A stretch of 64,000 bases of DNA from contig JAMSKV010000001.1 of the NCBI GenBank assembly GCA_024515975.1, forward strand, positions 186,001 to 250,000. Reading direction: 5' to 3'. This DNA is from Endosaccharibacter trunci (GTDB lineage: Bacteria > Pseudomonadota > Alphaproteobacteria > Acetobacterales > Acetobacteraceae). Below are positions 18,099-28,577 of this stretch, one piece after another (positions within the stretch are counted from its first letter, which is position 1; each line of letters opens with the position of its first letter). The notes under the pieces were generated by a model. It was given only the letters and a program-made list of their open reading frames with translations, did not search any database and was not told the DNA's origin. The position numbers and the translations under genes were made by a program.

Positions 18099-19463
18099 TC
18101 AGCGCGAAAGCACGCGCATCGGATCCACCGTGCGGTCGCCGTGGCGTAATTGCAGGAAAAGATTGGGCCTGGCGCCGCTTCCGTTCCAGCCCGGCATGTG
18201 TCCGAGCTGGGCGCCGCGGGCGACGCTCTGTCCGATGCCGACATCGATTGCGCCGAGCCCGGCCAGCACGAAACGGTCTCCCTTGCCGCAATCCAGGATG
18301 AGCATCTGACCGTAGGAGCGGAACGCGCCGGCGAAGTCGATCCGGCCGGCGCAGGGGGCGGTGACCGTGGCGAGAGAGGGCGGGGCATAGCGCACGCCGC
18401 TGGCCGGCCCGGCATCGGTTTGCGCGCCGAAGCGCTGCACGATCTGGCCTGCCACCGGCGCACCGGCCTGGCCAGCGGACAAGCCGGGGCCGGCGGGCAG
18501 GGCGAGGCGGGCCGCATCCTCCGCCGCCTGACGCGTGTCGCCGCCCTTGCCCGAACGGGCATGGCTCGCGGCGATGCGCGCGGCCCGTTGCGCGGCGGCT
18601 TCCGCCGCCTTCTGCGCTGCTTCCAGCCGCGCCACGACGCCGTCGAGGGTGGAGGAGCGCGCCGCCGCCGCGGCCGCGGCCCGGGTCGCGTCCTGGAGTT
18701 GCCGGGTGGACGCCGCCTGGGCTTTTCTCGCCGCATCGGCCCGGCTCTGCAGGGCAGCCTGCTGTGCCGCCTGGTCGCGCTGGAGTGCGTCCAGACGCGC
18801 CCGTTCGGCGTCGAGCGCGGCGCCGGCGGCTTGCAGCTTCGCCGCCGCAGCGCGCGTAGCCTCCGCGCGTTTCTCCAGATCGGCGCCCATATGGCGCAGC
18901 ACGGACAAGGCAGTCAGCGAATCGGCGGGAGCAAACGGGGCCGCCAGCAGGGTCTCCGACGGGTAGAGCGACAAGCGCTCGATCACCGGCAGAAGCGGGG
19001 CCAGGCTGCGGGACTCGGCATCCAGCTCTGCCGCCGCCGCCTGCTTCTCGCGCTCCAGCGTTTCGGTGCGGCTTTGCGCCGCATCCGCCGCCGCTTCGGT
19101 GCGCTGCACGGCGGCGGCGGCCTGGACGGTCTGCCGCGAGAGAGCGAGAGCGTGTTCGGTCGCGGCCTGGGCGGCGGCGCGGGCGGCATCGCGCTCGGCT
19201 GCGGCGCGTGCGGCTTCGGCGCGCGCGGCCTCGCTTTGCGCCGAAGCCGCCTTCATCGCGCCGGTCTGCGCTTGCGTCCGCGCGTGAGCCGGAGCGGCCG
19301 AAGGCGTCGTTTGGGCAGGAGCCGCCCCGTGATGCTTCGGCGCGGCGAGTGCCGGGGCCCGGACCATAACCACAAGGAACAGCCCGATCAGAGGCCGAAA
19401 AGCCGCCAGCGGCGGCAGGCGGAGGGGCTGGGCGGGGCGCGGCTGCGCCGTCCGGCTCACCAC
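18099..19463 (-). CDS. EnvC-like murein hydrolase activator with degenerate M23 domain
   Basis: About 454 residues from a GTG start (a second GTG lies one codon later). A hydrophobic signal segment (about 23-40) precedes two long Ala/Gln/Arg-rich coiled coils (about 60-155 and 190-300), then a C-terminal LytM/M23-like domain (about 350-454). The zinc ligands of active M23 peptidases are missing: the HG position reads CG, the YxHL position reads LAGL, and the final HLHFE region reads NLFLQLRHG. This matches EnvC, a non-catalytic LytM factor that activates amidases during septum splitting. It lies between gpmI and ctpA, as in many alphaproteobacteria. Confidence 0.85.
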   Translation of the reverse strand: MVSRTAQPRPAQPLRLPPLAAFRPLIGLFLVVMVRAPALAAPKHHGAAPAQTTPSAAPAHARTQAQTGAMKAASAQSEAARAEAARAAAERDAARAAAQAATEHALALSRQTVQAAAAVQRTEAAADAAQSRTETLEREKQAAAAELDAESRSLAPLLPVIERLSLYPSETLLAAPFAPADSLTALSVLRHMGADLEKRAEATRAAAAKLQAAGAALDAERARLDALQRDQAAQQAALQSRADAARKAQAASTRQLQDATRAAAAAAARSSTLDGVVARLEAAQKAAEAAAQRAARIAASHARSGKGGDTRQAAEDAARLALPAGPGLSAGQAGAPVAGQIVQRFGAQTDAGPASGVRYAPPSLATVTAPCAGRIDFAGAFRSYGQMLILDCGKGDRFVLAGLGAIDVGIGQSVARGAQLGHMPGWNGSGARPNLFLQLRHGDRTVDPMRVLSR

Positions 19464-19536
19464 GCGGAGTGTCGGCGTGAAGGGAGTGGCTGCGCCGCGC
19501 CGCCGCTCATGAACCCGACGTGCCCGGTTGCGCGGA

Positions 19537-21102
19537 TCAGCCGCCCAGGAGGGAGTGGCCGGTCATGGCGTCGGGCTGTTCCAAGCCCATCAGCGCCAGC
19601 AGGGTGGGGGCGATATCGGCCAGGCGGCCATCGGCGAGCGGCGCGTTCTGGCGTCCGCTCAGCACCATCGGCACCACGTTGAGCGTATGCGCCGTGTGCG
19701 GTTCGCCGGTCTCCGGGTCGCGCATGGTTTCGCAATTGCCGTGATCCGCCGTCACCAGCAGCACGCCGCCGGCCGCATCGATGGCGGCGGCGATGCGGCC
19801 GAGACCAGTATCCACCGCCTCGACCGCCTTGATCGCCGCAGCGAGATCGCCGGTATGACCCACCATGTCCGGGTTGGCGTAGTTCAGCACGATGAGGTCG
19901 TAGCGGCCGCTGCCGATCGCCTCCACCGCCCTGTCGGTCAGTTCCGGCGCGGACATTTCCGGCTGCAGGTCATAGGTGGCGACCTTGGGCGAGGGGACCA
20001 TGATCCGGTCCTCGCCCGGCAGCAGCTTTTCGCGCCCGCCATTCAGGAAATAGGTCACGTGCGGAAATTTCTCGGTTTCCGCCATGCGGAGCTGGGTGCG
20101 GCCCGCGCGCGACACCACTTCGCCGAGGAGGTCGTCCAGGCTCTGCGGCGGAAACAGCACGGACAGGCGCGACGCCAGATCGTCGCTGTAGCGCGTCATG
20201 GCGACCACGCCGACGAGATGCGGCGCGGGACCGCGCTCGAAACCGTCAAACGGCTCGTCCAGGATGCTGTTCAGCAATTCGCGGATGCGATCGGCGCGGA
20301 AATTGAACGAGACGATGCCGTCCCCGTCCTTCATGCCGGCATAGTCGCCAAGAACGGTCGGGCGGACGAACTCGTCCGTGATCTCCGCGGCATAGGCGTC
20401 TTCGAGCACCGCGTCCGGGCTGGCGCCGTGCTCGCCTTGTCCCAGAACGATCGCGTCATGGGCCAGCCGCACCCGCTCCCAGCGCTTGTCGCGGTCCATG
20501 GCGTAGTAGCGGCCGGAGATGGTGGCGATGCGGATTTCCGGCGGCAGCGCCTGGAGCAGTTCGGAGACGTAGCCGCGCCCGGATTGCGGCGGCGTATCGC
20601 GTCCGTCGGTGAAGATGTGGAACGCAACCGGGACCGCGTGCGCGGCGAGGATCCCGGCCAGCGCCGCGGCATGGGCCTGATGCGCATGGACCCCGCCGTC
20701 GGAGACCAGACCCATCAGATGCGCGGTGCCGCGGCTTTTCTTGAGCGCGGCAATCAGATCGAGCAGTTCCGGCGCGCGCGCCAGCGAGCCGTCGGCAATG
20801 GCGGAATGGATCCGCGGCAATTCCTGCATCACCACGCGGCCGGCGCCGATGTTCAGGTGTCCGACCTCGGAGTTGCCCATCTGGCCTTCGGGCAGTCCGA
20901 CATCGTAGCCGCAGGTGCGCAGAAAGGCGCGTGGGCCCTGGGCCCAGAGACGATCGAAATGCGGGGTGCGGGCCTGGGCGACGGCGTTTTCCGTCGTGTC
21001 CTCGCGCCAGCCGAACCCGTCCAGGATCACCAGCATCACGGGCCGGCGCGCCTGCATACGGGGGGCGGAAGCGGTCGCGGTCGGATCGGTCGTGGCGGAC
21101 AT
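19537..21102 (-). CDS. gpmI: 2,3-bisphosphoglycerate-independent phosphoglycerate mutase
   Basis: A 521-residue glycolytic enzyme that interconverts 3- and 2-phosphoglycerate using two Mn ions. The ATG at 21102 is preferred over an upstream one because AGAGGAG sits 7 bases before it. Motifs: VILDGFGW with metal ligand Asp28, GNSEVGHLNIGAGR with nucleophile Ser78, SDGGVHAH, DGRDTPP, NFRADRIRE, NYANPDMVGHTGD and TADHGNCE, all in family order. It is probably the first gene of the minus-strand unit continuing into the EnvC-like gene (73-base gap). Its Shine-Dalgarno region is paired in a small hairpin (see 21110-21125). Confidence 0.95.
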   Translation of the reverse strand: MSATTDPTATASAPRMQARRPVMLVILDGFGWREDTTENAVAQARTPHFDRLWAQGPRAFLRTCGYDVGLPEGQMGNSEVGHLNIGAGRVVMQELPRIHSAIADGSLARAPELLDLIAALKKSRGTAHLMGLVSDGGVHAHQAHAAALAGILAAHAVPVAFHIFTDGRDTPPQSGRGYVSELLQALPPEIRIATISGRYYAMDRDKRWERVRLAHDAIVLGQGEHGASPDAVLEDAYAAEITDEFVRPTVLGDYAGMKDGDGIVSFNFRADRIRELLNSILDEPFDGFERGPAPHLVGVVAMTRYSDDLASRLSVLFPPQSLDDLLGEVVSRAGRTQLRMAETEKFPHVTYFLNGGREKLLPGEDRIMVPSPKVATYDLQPEMSAPELTDRAVEAIGSGRYDLIVLNYANPDMVGHTGDLAAAIKAVEAVDTGLGRIAAAIDAAGGVLLVTADHGNCETMRDPETGEPHTAHTLNVVPMVLSGRQNAPLADGRLADIAPTLLALMGLEQPDAMTGHSLLGG

Positions 21103-21109
21103 CAGGCTC

Positions 21110-21125
21110 TCCTCTGGGAAGAGGA
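21110..21125 (-). promoter_or_regulatory. hairpin masking the gpmI ribosome-binding site
   Basis: On the minus strand TCCTCT, loop TCCC, AGAGGA forms a perfect 6-bp stem. The 3' arm is the gpmI Shine-Dalgarno sequence, 7 bases before the ATG, and the 5' arm is complementary to it. It could damp or condition translation. Confidence 0.4.
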
Positions 21126-21430
21126 CAATGCCACCAAAGGGCACGGATGCGAACCGCGACCGTCGCCGGCGGCCGTTAACCGGCGGGAAAGGAGGGTCCG
21201 GCTAGTCTGCTCGCTGTCGAACCGGATCGAACCGGAAGAGAGGAGCGACCAGAACAACCGGCCGGACGCGACCCGCGTCCAGAGCCGCCCCATGCCGGAT
21301 GCGGCCCCGGTCAATGACCGATGCGTGCGTTGGGGCCGCGTCCGGCGCAACGCCGGACGCTACCCGAATTCAGTCCGGCGCAGGCGGGCACCTTCCAAGG
21401 GCAGCCCGGAGCGATCCCTCTGTGCCGAAG
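21126..21430. other. spacer between gpmI and the 41-residue gene, with inverted repeats
   Basis: No credible coding frame was found in these 305 bases. The distal part holds two inverted repeats: GCGGCCCC at 21301-21308 with GGGGCCGC at 21332-21339, and GCGTCCGGC at 21338-21346 with GCCGGACGC at 21352-21360 (5-base loop). They lie downstream of the small minus-strand gene and could end its transcript, but neither has a T-tract. Promoters for gpmI are expected here and none is convincing. Confidence 0.5.
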
Positions 21431-21556
21431 TCAGTCCCTGGGACCGGTGGTGCCGGTGTTGGCCGGCGGATCGCTGGCGGGAAAGGTTTCCTCGACGGTC
21501 TCGTCGATCTTCTTCTCGTCCGTTTCCGACGGGGATTTGGGCTTGTCGTCTGGCAT
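21431..21556 (-). CDS. 41-residue conserved microprotein with ETFPASDPP motif
   Basis: A short frame below usual ORF cut-offs: ATG at 21556, TGA at 21431, 41 residues. It is preceded by GGAGGA with a 7-base spacer. The protein is highly charged and hydrophilic: MPDDKPKSPSETDEKK, then IDETVEETFPASDPPA and a Gly/Thr tail. The motif ETFPASDPP is a recognisable signature of tiny hypothetical proteins widespread in proteobacteria, none with an assigned function; they look intrinsically disordered. The strong ribosome site, the conserved motif and the codon use support a real gene. It is divergent from msrB. Confidence 0.75.
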   Translation of the reverse strand: MPDDKPKSPSETDEKKIDETVEETFPASDPPANTGTTGPRD

Positions 21557-21564
21557 GCTGTGTT

Positions 21565-21581
21565 CCTCCGTGTTCCGGAGG
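21565..21581 (-). promoter_or_regulatory. hairpin masking the ribosome-binding site of the 41-residue gene
   Basis: On the minus strand CCTCCG, loop GAACA, CGGAGG is a perfect 6-bp stem. The 3' arm contains the GGAGG Shine-Dalgarno core of the 41-residue gene and the 5' arm is an exact anti-Shine-Dalgarno sequence. Confidence 0.45.
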
Positions 21582-21661
21582 GATCAGCGCCGCAGCCCGC
21601 GCCGGGTTGCCGAACCGGACGGCCGATCCAATCTCTGCCGCCATTCAGAAGGACACGAATC

Positions 21662-22069
21662 ATGGCCGAAACCGTAAAGCCCGCTGTGCTCGACGATGCC
21701 GCCCTGCGCGAGAAGCTGACTCCGCAGCAATATCATGTGCTGCGCGAGCACGGCACCGAACGACCCGGCTCCAGCGCGCTCAATTTCGAAAAGCGGGACG
21801 GCCTGTTCCATTGCGCCGCCTGCGATGCGGCCCTGTTCTCCTCCGACACCAAATACGAGAGCGGTTCGGGCTGGCCGTCCTTTTTCGCCCCGATCGAGGG
21901 TGCGACCCGCAACGTTCCCGACGACAGCCATGGCATGCGCCGGATGGAGGTGCGCTGCGCCACCTGCGACAGCCATCTGGGCCACGTGTTCCCGGACGGT
22001 CCGCGCCCGACCGGCGAACGTTATTGCATGAACGGACTGTCTCTGGCGTTCACGCCCGCCGCCGGGTGA
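21662..22069 (+). CDS. msrB: peptide-methionine (R)-S-oxide reductase
   Basis: A 135-residue methionine sulfoxide reductase specific for the R epimer, repairing oxidised proteins. The structural zinc site is complete: Cys51 and Cys54 (HCAAC) with Cys99 and Cys102 (CATC). The catalytic cysteine is Cys122 in RYCMNGLSL. Other family blocks are [11 protein letters not shown] and [10 protein letters not shown]. The ATG at 21662 follows an AAGGA motif; longer in-frame extensions upstream are not conserved in character. No resolving Cys near residue 60 is seen, so reduction may use thioredoxin directly or another thiol. Followed 16 bases later by upp. Confidence 0.95.
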   Translation: MAETVKPAVLDDAALREKLTPQQYHVLREHGTERPGSSALNFEKRDGLFHCAACDAALFSSDTKYESGSGWPSFFAPIEGATRNVPDDSHGMRRMEVRCATCDSHLGHVFPDGPRPTGERYCMNGLSLAFTPAAG

Positions 22070-22085
22070 TGCTATGCGGGGAGGC

Positions 22086-22751
22086 ATGAGCGAAACGTTC
22101 CCCGATGCCGCCCCGTCACAGCCCGCCACCGTCACCGTGCTGGACCACCCGCTGGTGCAGCACAAGCTGACTAGGCTTCGCCAGCGCGACACCTCGACTG
22201 CCGGTTTCCGCCGGCTGACGCGCGAACTGAGCCTGCTCATGGCCTATGAGGCGACGCGCGACCTGAAGCTGGAGCCCGTCGAGATCGAGACGCCGCTCGA
22301 GCCGACGACCGGCATGCTGCTGTCGGGCAAGAAGCTGTGCTTCGTGTCGGTGCTGCGCGCCGGTAACGGCATCCTGGATGGGATGCTCGATCTGGTTCCG
22401 GCCGCGCGCGTCGGCCATATCGGCCTGTATCGCGATCCGGCCACGCTGGAGCCAGTGGAATACTACATGAAGCTGCCGGACGATCTGTCCGAGCGTCTGT
22501 GCATCGTGGTCGATCCGATGCTGGCGACCGGCCATTCCGCCGTGGCCGCGGTGTCCAAACTGAAGCAGCAGGGTGCGCGCCAGATCACCTTCGTATGCAT
22601 GCTCTGCGTGCCGGAAGGGCTGGCCACATTCCAGGCGGCGCATCCCGACGTTCGGATCGTCACCGCCGCCGTCGATCGCGGCCTGGACGATCACGGCTAT
22701 ATCCGGCCGGGTCTGGGCGACGCCGGCGACCGCCTTTTCGGCACCAAATAG
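22086..22751 (+). CDS. upp: uracil phosphoribosyltransferase
   Basis: A 221-residue pyrimidine salvage enzyme converting uracil and PRPP to UMP. The start at 22086 follows a GGGGAGG-type site. Family blocks: [29 protein letters not shown] near the N-terminus (split here by ordinary variation), [22 protein letters not shown], the PRPP loop [12 protein letters not shown] and a C-terminal [24 protein letters not shown] uracil-binding tail. Salvage of uracil complements the carAB pyrimidine pathway genes encoded 5 kb away. It may be co-transcribed with msrB (16 bases apart). Confidence 0.95.
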   Translation: MSETFPDAAPSQPATVTVLDHPLVQHKLTRLRQRDTSTAGFRRLTRELSLLMAYEATRDLKLEPVEIETPLEPTTGMLLSGKKLCFVSVLRAGNGILDGMLDLVPAARVGHIGLYRDPATLEPVEYYMKLPDDLSERLCIVVDPMLATGHSAVAAVSKLKQQGARQITFVCMLCVPEGLATFQAAHPDVRIVTAAVDRGLDDHGYIRPGLGDAGDRLFGTK

Positions 22752-22778
22752 ACCGAGGAACCGCGTCCGGTTCGCCCC

Positions 22779-22807
22779 GTTCCTCCCGCAAGACAAGCGG
22801 GGAGGAC
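22779..22807 (+). promoter_or_regulatory. hairpin masking the dodecin ribosome-binding site
   Basis: GTTCCTCCCGC (22779-22789) and GCGGGGAGGAC (22797-22807) pair across a 7-base loop with only wobbles or single-base bulges. The 3' arm contains the Shine-Dalgarno sequence GGGGAGGA, 5 bases before the dodecin ATG. No T-tract follows, so it is not an upp terminator of the standard type. Confidence 0.5.
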
Positions 22808-22811
22808 GGAC

Positions 22812-23042
22812 ATGGCGGATCATGTTTATCGCGTGATCGATCTGGTGGGCTCATCGGAGACCAGCATCGAGGATGCGATCACCAGCGCGATCAGCAAGGC
22901 CAGCAACACGATCCGGCATATGCGCTGGTTCGAGGTGGTGGAAACACGCGGCCATATCGAGAACAACAAGGTCGCGCATTATCAGGTCACGCTGAAGGTC
23001 GGGTTCTCGCTGGAAGACGAAAACGTCCATTTACAGCCCTGA
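22812..23042 (+). CDS. dodecin family flavin-binding protein
   Basis: A 76-residue dodecin, a protein that assembles into a hollow dodecamer and stores or buffers riboflavin and FMN. The family pattern is complete: [19 protein letters not shown], the Trp-containing strand [13 protein letters not shown] with the flavin-stacking Trp39, and [13 protein letters not shown]. Length is exactly typical. It starts 60 bases after upp and converges with the threonine ammonia-lyase gene 29 bases downstream. The leader carries a hairpin that covers the ribosome-binding site. Confidence 0.93.
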   Translation: MADHVYRVIDLVGSSETSIEDAITSAISKASNTIRHMRWFEVVETRGHIENNKVAHYQVTLKVGFSLEDENVHLQP

Positions 23043-23071
23043 CCGATGGGGCTGCCTCATGGCGGCCCGTC

Positions 23072-24268
23072 TCAGGCCTGGCGCACGATGTAGCGTTCGC
23101 GGAGCGCGGCGGCGATCTCCTCGGCATGGGCGGCATCGCGGGCTTCCAGCATCACCTCGAGCTCGGCTGCCTGCACGCTCGGCGCAGAGAATAACCGCTG
23201 GTGCAGGACCTCTATGATGTTGCCGCCGCGCTCGCCGATGATGGTGGAAATGTCCGCCAGCACACCCGGGCGATCCGGAATATCCATGATCAGGCGGAGC
23301 AGACGGCCGTCGCGCAGCAACGACCGCAGCAGCGTGTTGGCCAGGATGCGGCTGTCGATGTTGCCGCCGCAGATCGGAATGCCGACGCGACGGTTCCGGA
23401 ACCGTGCCGGATCGCTCAGGATCGCCGCCAGGGCGACGGCGCCGGCGCCTTCCGACACCTGCTTCGCCCCTTCCGCCAAGAGGGTGATGGCGTCTTCCAC
23501 CGCGCGTTCGCTGACGGTGGCGATCCGGCTGACATGACGACGCACGACATCGAGCGGCTGGCGGCCGATCTGCAGCACGGCCACACCCTCGGCGATGGTG
23601 GCGCCGCCGGGCGGCATGGTCTCCGGGCCGGGAAAACCGGCGAGGGAGGAGTAATTCTCCACCTGCACCCCGACGATCTCGATGCCGGGGCACATCTCCA
23701 CCGCCGCCGCGGCGCCGCCGGCGATCAATCCGCCGCCGCCGATCGGCAGCACCAGCGTGTCGAAGCGACCGGCATCTTCCAGCAACTCAAGCGTCAGCGT
23801 GCCCTGTCCGGCCATCACCGCCGGGTCGTCATAGGGATGGACGAACACGCGCTGTTCGCTCTCGCACAGGGCGTGTGCGTGGATCGTGGCCTCGGCGAAG
23901 CTGTCGCCCTGCAGAACCACGCGCGCACCCCAGGCGGCGGTGCGGGTCACCTTGGCCGTGGGCGTGAAGCGCGGCATCACGATCACGGCGTCGATGCCGA
24001 GCAGGGAGGCGTGCCGCGCCACGCCCTGGGCGTGATTGCCGGCAGACACGGTGATGACGCCGCGGGCCCGCTCGCTTTCGGTCAGCAGCGCCAGCTTGTT
24101 GGCGGCGCCGCGCTCCTTGAAGGAGCCCACCGCCTGAAGGTTGTCGAGCTTGAGAACAAGGTCGCAGCCGGTCGCGCGCGACAGGGCGGAGCTCGGCACG
24201 CTGGGCGTGCGGAGCACCTTGCCGGCGATCCGTGCCTGTGCGGCGCGGACGTCTGCGAGACCGATCAT
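23072..24268 (-). CDS. ilvA: threonine ammonia-lyase
   Basis: A 398-residue PLP enzyme that deaminates threonine to 2-oxobutyrate. The PLP lysine is Lys51 in GSFKERGA, the phosphate loop is IGGGGLIAGGAAA, and AGNHAQGVA lies in between. A single C-terminal ACT domain (about 323-398, starting LIMDIPDRPGVLADIST) makes this the short form with one regulatory domain, which in other bacteria serves either isoleucine synthesis or threonine catabolism. The start codon follows the greA stop region by 5 bases... greA lies immediately upstream on the same strand, so the two are co-transcribed. Confidence 0.93.
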   Translation of the reverse strand: MIGLADVRAAQARIAGKVLRTPSVPSSALSRATGCDLVLKLDNLQAVGSFKERGAANKLALLTESERARGVITVSAGNHAQGVARHASLLGIDAVIVMPRFTPTAKVTRTAAWGARVVLQGDSFAEATIHAHALCESEQRVFVHPYDDPAVMAGQGTLTLELLEDAGRFDTLVLPIGGGGLIAGGAAAAVEMCPGIEIVGVQVENYSSLAGFPGPETMPPGGATIAEGVAVLQIGRQPLDVVRRHVSRIATVSERAVEDAITLLAEGAKQVSEGAGAVALAAILSDPARFRNRRVGIPICGGNIDSRILANTLLRSLLRDGRLLRLIMDIPDRPGVLADISTIIGERGGNIIEVLHQRLFSAPSVQAAELEVMLEARDAAHAEEIAAALRERYIVRQA

Positions 24269-24273
24269 GCGCG

Positions 24274-24747
24274 TCAGCCGTAGGTGATGGAGAGGATCTC
24301 GTAGGTGCGGTCGCCGCCGGGCGCCGGCACGGACACGGTATCGCCCTTCTTCTTGCCGATCAGAGACTTGGCCAGCGGCGCGGAGATGGAGAGCAGGCCC
24401 TGCTTGATGTCGGCCTCATACATGCCGACGATCTGGTAGGACACTTCCTTGTCGGTTTCCTCGTCCACCAGCTTCACCTGCGCGCCGAACTTCACATGGT
24501 CGCCGCTCAGCGTGTGCGGTTCGATCACCTCCACGGTGGAGATGACCTCTTCCAGTTCGCTGATGCGGCCTTCCACGAAGGATTGCCGATCGCGCGCGGC
24601 ATCGTATTCGGCGTTCTCGGACAGGTCGCCATGGCTGCGCGCCTCGGCGATTGCCCGGATCACGGCGGGACGTTCCTCGCTCTTGAGCTTGCGGAGCTCT
24701 TCCTCGAGCCGCTGCAGCCCGCGGCCGGTCATTGGAATCTTCTGCAA
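24274..24747 (-). CDS. greA: transcription elongation factor GreA
   Basis: A 157-residue factor that rescues backtracked RNA polymerase by stimulating transcript cleavage. The N-terminal coiled coil carries HGDLSENAEYDAARDRQ with the acidic tip residues needed for cleavage, and the C-terminal FKBP-like domain ends ISAPLAKSLIGKKKGDTVSVPAPGG. A TTG start at 24747 is chosen because it gives MQKIPMT, aligning with the usual MxKIPMT start of GreA; an internal ATG (24732) would remove five of those residues. It lies between carB and ilvA on the same strand, with 93 bases before it. Confidence 0.94.
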   Translation of the reverse strand: MQKIPMTGRGLQRLEEELRKLKSEERPAVIRAIAEARSHGDLSENAEYDAARDRQSFVEGRISELEEVISTVEVIEPHTLSGDHVKFGAQVKLVDEETDKEVSYQIVGMYEADIKQGLLSISAPLAKSLIGKKKGDTVSVPAPGGDRTYEILSITYG

Positions 24748-24840
24748 CGAAGGCGTCCTCGAACAATGGAACAGGAACGGGTGGTGTTCACCGCCGAACG
24801 GCCCCGGACGGTGATCCGAGGCGCTCGAAGGTCGTTCCTC

Positions 24841-28098
<3,258 letters not shown>

Positions 28099-28158
28099 AG
28101 TTTGTCCTGTTGTCGATTGGAGCCGAGTTTCGGGCTGCTTGATTCTCGGGCGTAGCTG

Positions 28159-28569
28159 TTACCGGCTATCTTTGTGCGGGTCAGCGCTGGCTGGCGATGT
28201 AGAGTCGGCCGGGTGGCTGCCTCCCAGATATTCTATCATCATATCCTCCAGCATAGTGTTAGACGTCACGTCTTTCGGATTGTCTTTGATTGTTTCTATT
28301 GCGAATGTCAGGAGTTTAGTCTCTTCTGAAATAAATAGGTCGGGTCTTACCCATATTGAGTAATATATGATTGTTATGGCAAAAGACAACATAGATCCAG
28401 AAACTATGATTGAATATACATAATTATATAAATTTTTGCTGCGCGTGCCGATAAGAAAAACAAAAAACGCAGTAAGGCATAGAAGAGTCGTAAGGTACGG
28501 AACTGGGAGAGATGAATTGAGACTTCCCAGTCCGCCCATCAGCGCATTCATTTCTGTAATAGGAGCCAT
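28159..28569 (-). CDS. AT-rich small membrane protein inserted between carA and carB
   Basis: A 136-residue protein I do not recognise. It has two probable membrane helices (about residues 24-42 and 52-74, the second with SIIVSGSMLSFAITIIYYSIWV), a hydrophilic C-terminal part with KETIKDNPKDVTSN-like character and a Ser/Pro/Asp-rich end. Base composition is strikingly low in GC (runs such as AATATATGATTG and ATAATTATATAA) compared with the GC-rich flanks, and codons such as ATA, AAA and TTA are frequent, suggesting recent acquisition. It starts 8 bases after the carA stop in the same direction without a clear ribosome site, so translation might depend on coupling to carA. No mobile-element genes or terminal repeats are seen around it. 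Confidence 0.6.
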   Translation of the reverse strand: MAPITEMNALMGGLGSLNSSLPVPYLTTLLCLTAFFVFLIGTRSKNLYNYVYSIIVSGSMLSFAITIIYYSIWVRPDLFISEETKLLTFAIETIKDNPKDVTSNTMLEDMMIEYLGGSHPADSTSPASADPHKDSR

Positions 28570-28577
28570 CGGTCGGC

